Made by a program: the position numbers and the translations under genes. From Chitinophagaceae bacterium (GTDB taxonomy: Bacteria > Bacteroidota > Bacteroidia > Chitinophagales > Chitinophagaceae), in assembly GCA_003168265.1 (NCBI GenBank), contig PMSV01000024.1:310001-374000 (forward strand): a stretch of 64,000 bases of DNA. The letters are read 5' to 3'. Shown here piece by piece: positions 1 through 8,323 of this stretch (positions are counted from its first letter, which is position 1; every line of letters begins with the position of its first letter). A model generated the notes under the pieces. That model did no database searches. It worked only from the letters and a program-made list of their open reading frames with translations, and was not told the origin of the DNA.

Positions 1-381
1 GTTCCCCCCTTGCTTATCCTGGGAGCGCTGATGACGCTGCCCGGTTATTTGGATTACAAAAACAGTGATCAGCTTCGAATTGACAGGGTATATTCTTTTG
101 ATATGTATCCGAATAAACTAAGGACGGAGGAAGTTCCTTTTATCAGGGGCATGATCGACCAACGTCAATATGTAATGGTAATGATGATCGTTTTAGCTGC
201 AGGGAGCCTGATCCTGTTGATTTATTTTCTTATGACTAACCGGGAGACCTATCGCTATGGCTTCGCACTTGCCTTATTATTGCTTTCAGGCCTGATGCTG
301 CTTTGGGTAAACCTGGACCTGACCCGTGAGAAAAATTATCTGAATTTACTTAATCAATGGGGCATTTTTCATGGTAATTGA
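1..381 (+). CDS. C-terminal part of a membrane protein of unknown function (5' partial)
   Basis: The reading frame is open from the first base of the window, so the gene starts upstream and only its last 126 codons are seen. The visible part has a hydrophobic start, a polar loop with several charged residues (about residues 15-50), and two membrane segments near residues 57-77 and 85-105 (window numbering). It ends with a short polar tail. I do not recognise the family. Its 3' end overlaps the 3' end of the convergent dusB gene by 32 bp, so the two transcripts run into each other and no terminator separates them. Confidence 0.6.
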   Translation, partial: VPPLLILGALMTLPGYLDYKNSDQLRIDRVYSFDMYPNKLRTEEVPFIRGMIDQRQYVMVMMIVLAAGSLILLIYFLMTNRETYRYGFALALLLLSGLMLLWVNLDLTREKNYLNLLNQWGIFHGN

Positions 382-1393
382 TCAATTCCAACCTGTTGGG
401 TTCAAATTCAAAACCCGTATAAACAGATTTTACCTCTTCCAATATATCAAGTATATCATCCATGCTTTTGAGAGTGACTAGTTTTTGCCTGTATTCCTTG
501 ATATTAGGAAGCCCTCTGAGATAATTTGCATAATGACGCCGCATCTCATTCACGCCCACTACATGGCCTTTCCATTCCACAGAGCGGAGCAAATGTTTTT
601 TACAAACTTTTATTCTTTGTTCGATATCGGGAGGGGGGAGATGTTCTCCGGTCCTGAAAAAGTATTTGATCTCATTGAAGATCCAGGGATAACCGATGGC
701 TGCCCTTCCGATCATGATCCCGTCTACGCCATAGCGGTTCTTATATTCCAGCGCTTTTTCAGGGCTGTCGATATCTCCATTTCCGAATATGGGGATATGG
801 ATGCGGGGATTGTTCTTCACTTTCCCGATCAGCGCCCAGTCTGCCTCTCCCTTATACATTTGCGTACGTGTACGGCCATGAATGGAAAGAGCCCGGATGC
901 CTATATCCTGCAACCTTTCGGCCGCTTCCTCAATATTCCTGGTTTGATCGTCCCAGCCCAGCCTAGTTTTCACAGTGACAGGCAGCGAGGTTGATCTAAT
1001 GACGGCATTTGTCAGCCGGACCATCAGATCAAGATCCCTGAGCACGCCCGCTCCTGCTCCCTTCAATGCCACTTTCTTAACAGGGCATCCATAATTGATA
1101 TCGAGCAGGTCCGGCTGGGTCACATCCACGATTTTTGCTGCGAGACCGAGACTTTCCTCATCTCCCCCGAATATCTGAATGCCGATGGGACGTTCGTAAT
1201 CAAAAATATCCAGTTTTCTCCTGCTCTTTATGGCATCACGGATCAATCCTTCACTGCTGATGAATTCAGTGTACATGAGATCGGCTCCATTGTCCTTGCA
1301 GACAGCGCGAAATGGCGGATCACTGACATCCTCCATGGGCGCGAGAAGCAGGGGGAAATCCGGTAAACTGATATGACCTATTTTGATGGACAT
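350..1393 (-). CDS. dusB: tRNA-dihydrouridine synthase, DusB type
   Basis: A flavoenzyme that reduces uridine to dihydrouridine in the D-loop of tRNA using NADPH. The 347-residue length is usual. The N-terminal TIM barrel starts with the FMN-binding LLAPMEDVSD segment (residues 16-25). The catalytic cysteine lies in DINYGCPVKK (Cys103), followed by a GAGAG loop and the VTVKTRLGWDD segment with the substrate-contacting Lys142. HGRTRTQMYKG and the GNGDI and GIMIGRAAIG FMN-phosphate motifs follow, and the C-terminal helical domain recognises tRNA. A perfect -7 promoter element (TAATTTTG on the minus strand) lies in the gap to the divergent CPBP gene. The subfamily call DusB over DusA/C rests on overall pattern and on this being the usual Bacteroidota Dus. 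Confidence 0.93.
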   Translation of the reverse strand: MSIKIGHISLPDFPLLLAPMEDVSDPPFRAVCKDNGADLMYTEFISSEGLIRDAIKSRRKLDIFDYERPIGIQIFGGDEESLGLAAKIVDVTQPDLLDINYGCPVKKVALKGAGAGVLRDLDLMVRLTNAVIRSTSLPVTVKTRLGWDDQTRNIEEAAERLQDIGIRALSIHGRTRTQMYKGEADWALIGKVKNNPRIHIPIFGNGDIDSPEKALEYKNRYGVDGIMIGRAAIGYPWIFNEIKYFFRTGEHLPPPDIEQRIKVCKKHLLRSVEWKGHVVGVNEMRRHYANYLRGLPNIKEYRQKLVTLKSMDDILDILEEVKSVYTGFEFEPNRLELINYHEKCPID

Positions 1394-1449
1394 TTTTTAA
1401 CTTTCCTTCTTGTATCTTGCGAGCCTGACCGGCCAGTTTCGAAAAGGGT

Positions 1450-1457
1450 CAAAATTA
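1450..1457 (-). promoter_or_regulatory. -7 promoter element for dusB
   Basis: TAATTTTG on the minus strand matches the Bacteroidota -7 consensus TAnnTTTG and lies 56 nt upstream of the dusB start codon. No clear TTTG (-33) box was found at the usual distance. Confidence 0.4.
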
Positions 1458-1469
1458 ATTGATTTTTCA

Positions 1470-2432
1470 ATGAGAAGCTATCTCCGCATACATTCACCCT
1501 GGTCTCAGTTGGCCCTTTTGCTCGTATTGATGGGGGCTGGTCTTATCGTGTACGGAGAATTGACTCAAATCATACTTAAGATCAATGGAATGTCTCTGGG
1601 CGATATTTCTACCTGGAAACTAAGCGACCCCAGGCAATTGAATATTCTGAAATTTCTTCAGGCCATCTCCTCAGTCATTATTTTCATGCTGACCTCCCTG
1701 GCCTTTGCCCTTTTCACCTTCAGGTTCAAACATTATCATTATCTGGGATTCAGGAAAATAGAAAAAGCCTCATTCCTGATTTATGCTATCTTATTGACCT
1801 GTCTCTCTTTTCCAATGGTTGCGTGGCTTGGAGAATTGAACCAGCACCTGCCGCTCAGCAAATCCATGGCCGATTCGGAAAAGGAAATAAATCGGCAATT
1901 GGAGGCTTTCCTCAGCATTCATCATCCCTATGATACCGTAATAAACCTGTTATTAATCGCCTTATTGCCCGCCATCTGCGAAGAATTGTTTTTCCGGGGC
2001 GTCATACAGCGGATTCTCATCTTCCTATTCAAAAGCCCCTGGCAAGGCATCCTGGTTACTGCCGCGCTGTTCTCGGCCTTTCATTTCGAGTTCTCTGGTT
2101 TTTTTCCACGTATGTTTTTGGGTGTGATCTTAGGCGCCTTATATTGGTATGCCAATAGCCTATGGCCTGTTATCCTTTCTCATTTTCTGTTCAACGGTTT
2201 GCAGGTAATCGCAGCGGAATATTATGCTCCCTCGCTGGTGGATACCAATCCCCATATACCTTGGGCGGCCGCCCTGTTGAGCGGACTGGCTGTTGCCGGC
2301 CTTCTTTTCAATTTGCGCAGAATATCCTCCGTCCGATTTGCACAGGTATATGAAACAGGTTGGGATGGCGCTCCTTATGGCTCTCTGACGGAGCCGGAAA
2401 ACCGGCCGGAATTTTCTCATAAAAGAAATTAA
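1470..2432 (+). CDS. CPBP family intramembrane metalloprotease (CAAX protease-like)
   Basis: A multi-pass inner-membrane protein of the CPBP/Abi family, related to Rce1 prenyl-protein proteases. The conserved motifs are present: EELFFRG (EExxxR) near residues 171-177, HFEF near 205 (FHxE-type), and LSHFLFN with the third-motif His near 238. About seven or eight hydrophobic segments surround them. I start it at the ATG at 1470, since the upstream TTG extension adds 20 polar residues running back towards dusB. It is followed 3 bp later by cdsA and is probably co-transcribed with it. The substrate is unknown. In bacteria such proteins act in bacteriocin maturation or immunity, or in membrane protein processing. 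Confidence 0.85.
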   Translation: MRSYLRIHSPWSQLALLLVLMGAGLIVYGELTQIILKINGMSLGDISTWKLSDPRQLNILKFLQAISSVIIFMLTSLAFALFTFRFKHYHYLGFRKIEKASFLIYAILLTCLSFPMVAWLGELNQHLPLSKSMADSEKEINRQLEAFLSIHHPYDTVINLLLIALLPAICEELFFRGVIQRILIFLFKSPWQGILVTAALFSAFHFEFSGFFPRMFLGVILGALYWYANSLWPVILSHFLFNGLQVIAAEYYAPSLVDTNPHIPWAAALLSGLAVAGLLFNLRRISSVRFAQVYETGWDGAPYGSLTEPENRPEFSHKRN

Positions 2433-2435
2433 ATC

Positions 2436-3314
2436 ATGGCACTTAATCTGTCGGTATTCAGGACCCGCGCTCTTAGCGCACTCCTTTTTGTCATTGTTAT
2501 GTTGGCAGGCCTTCTTTGGAATTTCTGGACTTTTTTTATCCTCATCTCTATAATTCATTTTGGATGCTGGCTTGAATACCAGGAAATCATGCAAAAGATC
2601 GATCCGGGTTACCGGGAGATGAGCAAATTGCAAAAACTGAACGAAATGTTAGCCGGCTGGAGCCTGATGATTTTTTTTATTGGGGAAACTTATACGCTGT
2701 TCGGCCTTCCGATGAAACTTATCGGATATTGGATGGGATTGTTCTTCTGGTTTGTATTGCCGATCGCGGAGATCCTCATTTCCAGAAGATTGCATTTTCG
2801 AAACATGGGCTATTCTTTATTGGGGCTGCTTTATATTTCCTTGAGCCTGGGCTTGTTGATGAATCTCCGGACAAGGGATGACCGGGAATTTCTCGGGGAA
2901 ATGATCGGTAAACTGACTATCATTATCCTGATCGCCAGTATCTGGATAAATGACACCATGGCCTATTTGGTAGGGTCCTGGTTAGGCAGGACCCAGTTGA
3001 CTAAGATTTCTCCCAAAAAGACCTGGGAAGGGACCGTTGGAGGGATCATTCTTTCCGTCATTGTCATGGGCCTGATCGGTTATTTTTCAAACAGAGAAGT
3101 GGACTGGGACATGATCACAAAAATCATGATGATTGCCGGAGTGGCTTCCGTAACAGGGACATTCGGCGATCTGCTGGAAAGCAAATTAAAAAGGTTGGCC
3201 CAGGTAAAAGACAGTGGCCACCTCATGCCGGGACATGGAGGTTATCTGGACAGATTCGACTCGCTCTTAATAGCAACCCCCTTTGTATGGATTTGCATCC
3301 TCCTTTTTGGGTAA
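2436..3314 (+). CDS. cdsA: Phosphatidate cytidylyltransferase
   Basis: Makes CDP-diacylglycerol from phosphatidic acid and CTP, the branch point for phosphatidylethanolamine and acidic phospholipids. It is an integral inner-membrane protein of 292 residues with about eight membrane segments. The CdsA signature is near the C-terminus: SKLKRLAQVKDSGHLMPGHG then GYLDRFDS, with the Lys-Asp pair and the GHGG...DRFDS metal/CTP-binding residues. Upstream, SPKKTWEG is the usual KKT(W/I)EG motif of the family. It sits between a CPBP gene and psd, so two steps of phospholipid synthesis are together here. Confidence 0.95.
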   Translation: MALNLSVFRTRALSALLFVIVMLAGLLWNFWTFFILISIIHFGCWLEYQEIMQKIDPGYREMSKLQKLNEMLAGWSLMIFFIGETYTLFGLPMKLIGYWMGLFFWFVLPIAEILISRRLHFRNMGYSLLGLLYISLSLGLLMNLRTRDDREFLGEMIGKLTIIILIASIWINDTMAYLVGSWLGRTQLTKISPKKTWEGTVGGIILSVIVMGLIGYFSNREVDWDMITKIMMIAGVASVTGTFGDLLESKLKRLAQVKDSGHLMPGHGGYLDRFDSLLIATPFVWICILLFG

Positions 3315-3348
3315 AACTTAATAAGCAAGGGGGAATCGCTAAAGAAAC

Positions 3349-3356
3349 TATTTTTG
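3349..3356 (+). promoter_or_regulatory. -7 promoter element for psd
   Basis: TATTTTTG is a perfect match to TAnnTTTG, 13 nt ahead of the psd ATG, in the 55-bp gap after cdsA. It suggests psd can be transcribed separately with a very short leader. Confidence 0.45.
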
Positions 3357-3369
3357 TGATTTAATCAAT

Positions 3370-4029
3370 ATGATGACTATTCACAAAGAAGGATATAAAA
3401 CCATCGCGATCGGGTTCATCATGTTCGCAGGGATCAATTTGCTTTCTTTTTATTTTATCAGCTTCCATTTTCCCTGGCTTAGCTGGCTGATCTTTATCAT
3501 TACCCTTTTTCTGGCTCTCTTCCTCGTCTCCTTTTTCCGTGTACCGCAAAGAAAATTGACTACTGGCGACAATTACATCGTTTGCCCTGCGGATGGCAAG
3601 GTGGTTGTGATAGAAGAGACCTTCGATCAGGAATATTTTAAAGCGAATCGCCTTCAGATTTCGATATTCATGAGCCCGGCAAATGTCCATCAGAACAGGG
3701 TCCCGGTCGCGGGTGAAGTGATCTACAATCAATACCATAAAGGAAAATACCTGGTAGCCTGGGATCCCAAATCTTCAACACAGAATGAACGCCATAGCGT
3801 GGTCATTAACAACCTTAAAGGAGATGTGCTTGTAAAACAGATTGCGGGGGCATTGGCAAAAAGAATTGTCAATTATCTGGCTATCGGTCAGAAAGTGGAG
3901 CAGAGCGCGGAGATGGGGTTCATTAAATTCGGATCCAGGGTGGATCTCTTGCTTCCTCCGGGAACAAAAGTGAAGGTAGGCCTTAAGCAGGCTGTGCAGG
4001 GCGGGGTTACTGTGCTGGCGGAATGGTAA
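3370..4029 (+). CDS. psd: Phosphatidylserine decarboxylase, short form
   Basis: Converts phosphatidylserine to phosphatidylethanolamine. The protein is a 219-residue proenzyme of the short Bacteroidota/archaeal type. Two N-terminal membrane segments (about residues 11-31 and 36-56) anchor it. CPADGKVVV (72-80), MSPANVHQNRVP (101-112) with His107, and ERHSVV are family landmarks. Self-cleavage should occur between Gly188 and Ser189 in IKFGSRVDLL, giving the pyruvoyl group on the small alpha chain. This GS pair is intact, so the enzyme should be active. It lies directly after cdsA, and the next gene converges on it. Confidence 0.95.
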   Translation: MMTIHKEGYKTIAIGFIMFAGINLLSFYFISFHFPWLSWLIFIITLFLALFLVSFFRVPQRKLTTGDNYIVCPADGKVVVIEETFDQEYFKANRLQISIFMSPANVHQNRVPVAGEVIYNQYHKGKYLVAWDPKSSTQNERHSVVINNLKGDVLVKQIAGALAKRIVNYLAIGQKVEQSAEMGFIKFGSRVDLLLPPGTKVKVGLKQAVQGGVTVLAEW

Positions 4030-4037
4030 CGGACCCT

Positions 4038-4733
4038 TTAAAAAATGGCTTCTAATTCTTTCAGGGAATGAACAATGAAGGTTGGATTCATGTTTACAGG
4101 CCCATTCTGATAATTGACAAAGACCTGGTCTATCCCAAAATCCATGGCTCCCTTAATATCTACTTCCTCGCTGTCTCCGATCATTATGCTTTCCTCAGGT
4201 CGAGCTCCTGTTTTCTTTAGTGCAAATTCAAAAATCTCCTTATTCGGCTTCAGGCTATTGGAGTTTTCAGAAGTAATGACCTCGGTGAAGAAATGATCGA
4301 TGCCTGAATTTCTTATCTTGCTGTGCTGTGTTTTCTCAAATCCATTGGTGAGCAGGTGCAGCTTGTAGTTCTTTTTCAGAAGGTAGCTTAATATTTCAAT
4401 AGTATGGGGAAACAATATTTTTCTTTCCGGCAGCAGTTCCAGGAAGATATGTCCCATTTCCCTTGCCAGGGCTTCGTCTCCGATCCTAAATTCAAGCAAA
4501 CTAAGCCACATTCTTTTCCATCTCAACTCTTCCACCTTGACAAAACCCTTCCTGTATTTGTCCCAGAGCTTCTCATTATGCACCAGGTAGATCTTATGGA
4601 AGCGCTCAAAATCATCCACCCCTCTCTCGCTTAGCTTGAGCATCAAGTAAATATCCTGCAGGGTCAACCGGCTATTTGATTCAAAATCCCAGAGGGTATG
4701 ATCGAGGTCGAAGAAAAGATGCTTATATTTCAT
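4038..4733 (-). CDS. YjjG-like HAD-family nucleotidase/phosphatase
   Basis: A haloacid dehalogenase superfamily hydrolase of 231 residues, of the YjjG group that dephosphorylates nucleoside monophosphates, including non-canonical pyrimidines. Motif I is FFDLDHTLWDF, with Asp9 as nucleophile and Asp11 as acid/base. Motif II is LLTNGF, motif III is a Lys in SLKPNKEIF, and motif IV is MIGDSEEVDIKGA. The helical cap lies between residues 15 and 90. The region directly upstream of its start codon carries one of the four copies of a conserved leader described separately. The exact substrate cannot be told from sequence. Confidence 0.88.
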   Translation of the reverse strand: MKYKHLFFDLDHTLWDFESNSRLTLQDIYLMLKLSERGVDDFERFHKIYLVHNEKLWDKYRKGFVKVEELRWKRMWLSLLEFRIGDEALAREMGHIFLELLPERKILFPHTIEILSYLLKKNYKLHLLTNGFEKTQHSKIRNSGIDHFFTEVITSENSNSLKPNKEIFEFALKKTGARPEESIMIGDSEEVDIKGAMDFGIDQVFVNYQNGPVNMNPTFIVHSLKELEAIF

Positions 4734-4812
4734 CTGAATATTTATAGTTTTATCTGTTTGCCAGATTGAACCTCAGGTATTCATTACCCTGTGTGCGGTA
4801 AAACTAAAATGC
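4734..4812 (-). promoter_or_regulatory. Conserved leader element, copy 1 (upstream of the yjjG-like gene)
   Basis: Read on the minus strand, this stretch ends in AACTATAAATATTCAG directly before ATG and contains the core GAGGTTCAATCTGGCAAACA. The same arrangement precedes three other genes here (12111, 14134, 32496). The flanks GTTT...CC and GG...AAAC could pair around the core. A weak -7 (TAAATTTA) lies further upstream at 4827-4834. Function unknown; it is either a cis-regulatory RNA or a dispersed repeat. Confidence 0.55.
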
Positions 4813-4865
4813 TCGGTTTCATCCTGTAAATTTAAAATAAGATAAGTGAAGCAAAATCTTAAATC

Positions 4866-5585
4866 ATGCCCAGTATAGTCATCACGGGAGCCTCAAGGGG
4901 TTTGGGTAAGGCCATTGCGGAGCTATTCGCAAAATACCAGAACAGGCTTTTTTTATCTGCAAAAAATAATGAATCTCTCGACCGGACGGTGAAGGACCTG
5001 ATTTCCCGCTACCCGGAATTGGAAATAAGCTCTAAAGCTTTTGACCTGGGCAAAAGTGAAGGGGCCAGGGCCCTGGGGGATTGGGTGCTTGAACATGAAA
5101 GCCGGGTCGATGTCCTGGTAAACAATGCGGGCAGTTTTATTCCGGGGAATATATTGGATGAGGCAGAGGGAAACCTGGAAACCCTATTACAGGTAAATCT
5201 GGGGAGCGCCTACCATCTAAGCAGAAAATTATTGCCTGCAATGATGGCTCAACCGATTGTGAAGGGTACAAGGGGCCATATCTTCAATATCTGTTCTATT
5301 GCCTCCCTTCAGGCCTATCCACAGGGGGGGTCCTACAGCATCAGTAAATTTGCATTGGCGGGTTTTTCAAAAAATCTCCGGGAAGAACTCAAACAATCGG
5401 CAATCAAAGTAACCGCGGTCTATCCGGGGGCCATATTTACAGATTCCTGGGCAGGCACCGTGGTAGATGAAAGCAGGATCCTGGAGGCTGCGGATATTGC
5501 CGCAATGATCTATGCAGCTTGCAACCTTTCCCCGCAGGCGGCGGTGGAGGAAATTCTGATCCGCCCCCAATTAGGGGATCTCTAG
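4866..5585 (+). CDS. Short-chain dehydrogenase/reductase (SDR)
   Basis: A classical SDR oxidoreductase of 239 residues with an N-terminal Rossmann fold. The cofactor loop is TGASRGLGKAIAEL (residues 7-20), the structural motif is NNAGSF, the catalytic serine lies in ICSIASLQ, and the catalytic pair is YSISK. The Arg after the glycine motif suggests NADP(H) preference, which is an inference. The substrate is unknown. It is the nearest gene to the YjjG-like one, transcribed divergently, with a 132-bp gap that holds leader copy 1. Confidence 0.9.
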   Translation: MPSIVITGASRGLGKAIAELFAKYQNRLFLSAKNNESLDRTVKDLISRYPELEISSKAFDLGKSEGARALGDWVLEHESRVDVLVNNAGSFIPGNILDEAEGNLETLLQVNLGSAYHLSRKLLPAMMAQPIVKGTRGHIFNICSIASLQAYPQGGSYSISKFALAGFSKNLREELKQSAIKVTAVYPGAIFTDSWAGTVVDESRILEAADIAAMIYAACNLSPQAAVEEILIRPQLGDL

Positions 5586-5639
5586 GGATGCTCATTCAAA
5601 CTTAACTGGGTTTTAACCCTTTGTGGAAGTCACAGTTTT

Positions 5640-5647
5640 TATCTTTG
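5640..5647 (+). promoter_or_regulatory. -7 promoter element for batD
   Basis: TATCTTTG matches TAnnTTTG exactly. A TTTG lies at 5620-5623, 16 bp upstream, slightly closer than usual. This placement makes an upstream GTG start at 5623 for batD unlikely. Confidence 0.45.
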
Positions 5648-5670
5648 TATTCTGGAATAGTGAGATGTTC

Positions 5671-7608
5671 ATGAAACGTTCAGTTATAAAATCAATTGGT
5701 ATCAGGATAATTTTACGCTCCTCATTTGTTACCGGCCTGATCTGCTTCTCCTCAATGTTCCTAAACGGGCAGCAGGTGAAGTTCACCACTGCTGTGAGCA
5801 GTAAACAGATTGGAAGGGGAGACTATTTGCAGGTAGAATACCTCGTGGAAAACGCCAAACAAATCGAAAACCTGGATTTGCCTGGCTTTCCCGATTTCCG
5901 AATCATCGAAGGACCCATGCAATCCAGCGGCATGTCGGTGGTGAATGGAAATATGACACAATACAAGGGTGTCTCCTATATTCTTCAGCCTATTAATTCC
6001 GGAACATTCAAAATCCCGGGAGCTATAGCGGACGTGGATGGCCAGCACATGCATTCTGAAACGGTTTCCGTTGAAGTGATAGCCGGTTCCACCGGTCGTT
6101 CGGGAAATATCAATCCCATGCTGCTGCAACCCAACCTCGCCCCCGAGGCTCCTGAAGTAGGTGATAGAGAATACCTGCTCAAGCCGGGAGAGGATATCGG
6201 AGAAAAAACCCGTAAGAACATTTTTGTAAGACTTAATGTGGACAAGACCAGTTGTTATGTCGGTGAACCCATTGTCGCCACCTACAAATTATATTCCCGC
6301 GTGCATTCTGAATCCAGGGTTACCAAAAATCCATCCCTTAACGGTTTCAGCGTTTATGATATGGTGGATCCCAATAACGATGTAGCTACTGTGGAAAATT
6401 TAAATGGGAAACCTTTTAACGTGCATGTTATCAGGAAGGCGCAATTGATTCCCCTTCAACCGGGACCGGTGGAATTGAGCGAAGCCGAAGTGGAAAATAC
6501 GGTGCATTACCGGAAGCCCTCCGAAAAGCCAAGGCAATCCCGGGATGCCTTGCAGGACCTCTTTGATCAATTGTCAGATGAAGGGGGGGAAGAGGTGCAG
6601 CAGCATATCACATTAACCAGCAAGCCCCTCACTATTCAGGTCAAATCCCTTCCCGACATCAATAAGCCTTCTGATTTCAACGGGGCTGTTGGGGATTTCC
6701 GCATTGAATCTACAGTTGACAAAAAGCAGGTGGAAGCCCAGGATGCGGTGAAGCTTAAAGTCAAACTGAGCGGCAGCGGCAATCTGCCCATTGTAGATGC
6801 CCCTCTGGTGTCGTGGCCTTCCGGCATCGATTCCTATGGTACATCGGCAACGGAGGATATTGACAGGAGCGTTGCTCCGATGAAAGGCTCCAAGACATTT
6901 ATATATACCTTCATGCCCGTAAAACCGGGGGTATATGATATTCCTTCTATACAGTTCAGCTATTTCGATCCATCATCGGCTACCTATAAAAGCATCTCCA
7001 CTCAGGCATTGCAGTTGACTGCTTCCCCTGCGCGCAAATCATCTTCCCATTCCATATTTAGAAGCCTCTCATCTGGCAACCAGGGAGGAATTCTTTTGGA
7101 CCTGAAAAGATTATTGGCAGACCATCTGGAATGGATTGTTGCTCTAATCTTTTTGACTCTTGGAGGCATTATGATCTTGAAATACAATGCCCGGGCACTG
7201 AAAAGGGAGGATGCATCAAGAAGGTCGAAGGAAGATGAATCTCTTTCATTAGCCATTGCAGAGGAGAAAAATCCGCCGGCCTATTTATCCACGCCGGAAT
7301 TTTCCTTGCTTTCAAGCGTCAAAAGAACGATGGAACAGGGAAACCAGAGAGATTTTTATGCCGGGCTGAACCGTGCAATCTGGGAAGCCTTATCCGAAAA
7401 ATTGCATTTGCCTGGCAGTGAAATGAATAAATATCAGATATCCATGCATCTGAGACGAAAGGGCTGGGACGAGATCATTATTATGCAATTAGAGGACCTG
7501 CTTAATCAATGTGAGATCAATCTGTATTCGCCTGACCATCGTACTGCCGATATGGAATTGCTATTTCGCCAGGGTGAACAAATCATAAAATATATCCAGG
7601 GAGTTTGA
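5671..7608 (+). CDS. batD: BatD-like protein (oxygen tolerance / Bat complex)
   Basis: A large envelope protein of the BatD family, named from Bacteroides aerotolerance operons. From the ATG at 5671 it has an N-terminal hydrophobic signal (IRIILRSSFVTGLICFSSMF), then several beta-rich domains starting with KFTTAVSSKQIGRGDYLQVE, a typical BatD opening. A single membrane helix follows near residues 492-510 (LEWIVALIFLTLGGIMIL), with a cytoplasmic helical tail of about 130 residues. The usual batA/batB/batC partners are not next to it here. An ATG at 5665 is equally possible. The -7 element at 5640 supports this start region over the longer reading. Confidence 0.85.
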   Translation: MKRSVIKSIGIRIILRSSFVTGLICFSSMFLNGQQVKFTTAVSSKQIGRGDYLQVEYLVENAKQIENLDLPGFPDFRIIEGPMQSSGMSVVNGNMTQYKGVSYILQPINSGTFKIPGAIADVDGQHMHSETVSVEVIAGSTGRSGNINPMLLQPNLAPEAPEVGDREYLLKPGEDIGEKTRKNIFVRLNVDKTSCYVGEPIVATYKLYSRVHSESRVTKNPSLNGFSVYDMVDPNNDVATVENLNGKPFNVHVIRKAQLIPLQPGPVELSEAEVENTVHYRKPSEKPRQSRDALQDLFDQLSDEGGEEVQQHITLTSKPLTIQVKSLPDINKPSDFNGAVGDFRIESTVDKKQVEAQDAVKLKVKLSGSGNLPIVDAPLVSWPSGIDSYGTSATEDIDRSVAPMKGSKTFIYTFMPVKPGVYDIPSIQFSYFDPSSATYKSISTQALQLTASPARKSSSHSIFRSLSSGNQGGILLDLKRLLADHLEWIVALIFLTLGGIMILKYNARALKREDASRRSKEDESLSLAIAEEKNPPAYLSTPEFSLLSSVKRTMEQGNQRDFYAGLNRAIWEALSEKLHLPGSEMNKYQISMHLRRKGWDEIIIMQLEDLLNQCEINLYSPDHRTADMELLFRQGEQIIKYIQGV

Positions 7609-7615
7609 AGGGAAG

Positions 7616-8323
7616 CTATTCTGAAAATTTATAACCGACCCCCCTTACGGATTGAAAATGCTTTGGGCTTCGGCTGTCTTCTTCGAAGTATTTACGGAAA
7701 TTGAGAATGAAATTATCGATGGTACGCGTAGTGGGATAGACATTATAACCCCAGACAGCCTGAAGGATTTTTTCCCGGGTGACCACTTCGTTTTTATTTT
7801 CGATCAGTAATCTAAGCAGCATTGCTTCTTTTTTGCTCAGAGCAATGAAGCTGCCTTTTGCGTTGATCGCTTCCTGCGCCTTGAAATCGATGCTGTTCTT
7901 GTTGAAGATGTATTTATCGCCGATCGCATTCTTCCCTTCGATCCTCCTGCTTTTTTCAACCAGTTTATGAATTCTCAGCAATAATTCTTCCAGGTTAAAA
8001 GGTTTGGTGAGATAATCATCCGCTCCCTTTTTAAGACCCAGCACACGGTCTGCACCTGAGTCCCTGGCGCTTAGGATCAAAATAGGTACATCATTATTTT
8101 GAACACGGATACTTTCGGTAACGGATATGCCATCCAGGCCTGGCAGCATGACATCCAGTATGATTAAATCGAAATATTCCTGTTCCACTGCTTTAAGCGC
8201 GGCGACTCCATCAAAGGCTGAAGTGATCTCATAACCTTGCATCACCAGGTTCAACTTCAGTGCTTCATGCAGATTCTCTTCGTCTTCTACGAGGAGAACG
8301 GATATTTTCTTTTCCTGACTCAT
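7616..8323 (-). CDS. Response regulator, OmpR/PhoB family
   Basis: A two-component response regulator of 235 residues. The receiver domain (about 7-120) has the acidic pocket VEDEEN, the phosphorylated Asp57 in LIILDVMLPGLDG, the switch SARDS, and Lys107 in YLTKPF. The winged-helix DNA-binding domain (about 140-233) ends with TTRTIDNFILNFRKYFEED and VRGVGYKF. Its start overlaps the histidine kinase stop by 4 bp (ATGA), so they form an operon with the kinase first. The signal is not evident. Nothing in the sequence ties it to phosphate control, although the family is that of PhoB. Confidence 0.92.
   Translation of the reverse strand: MSQEKKISVLLVEDEENLHEALKLNLVMQGYEITSAFDGVAALKAVEQEYFDLIILDVMLPGLDGISVTESIRVQNNDVPILILSARDSGADRVLGLKKGADDYLTKPFNLEELLLRIHKLVEKSRRIEGKNAIGDKYIFNKNSIDFKAQEAINAKGSFIALSKKEAMLLRLLIENKNEVVTREKILQAVWGYNVYPTTRTIDNFILNFRKYFEEDSRSPKHFQSVRGVGYKFSE

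Noticed and set aside
485-994. Open frame of 169 codons on the plus strand inside dusB
   Set aside because: Antisense to dusB, with composition and motifs of a shadow frame.
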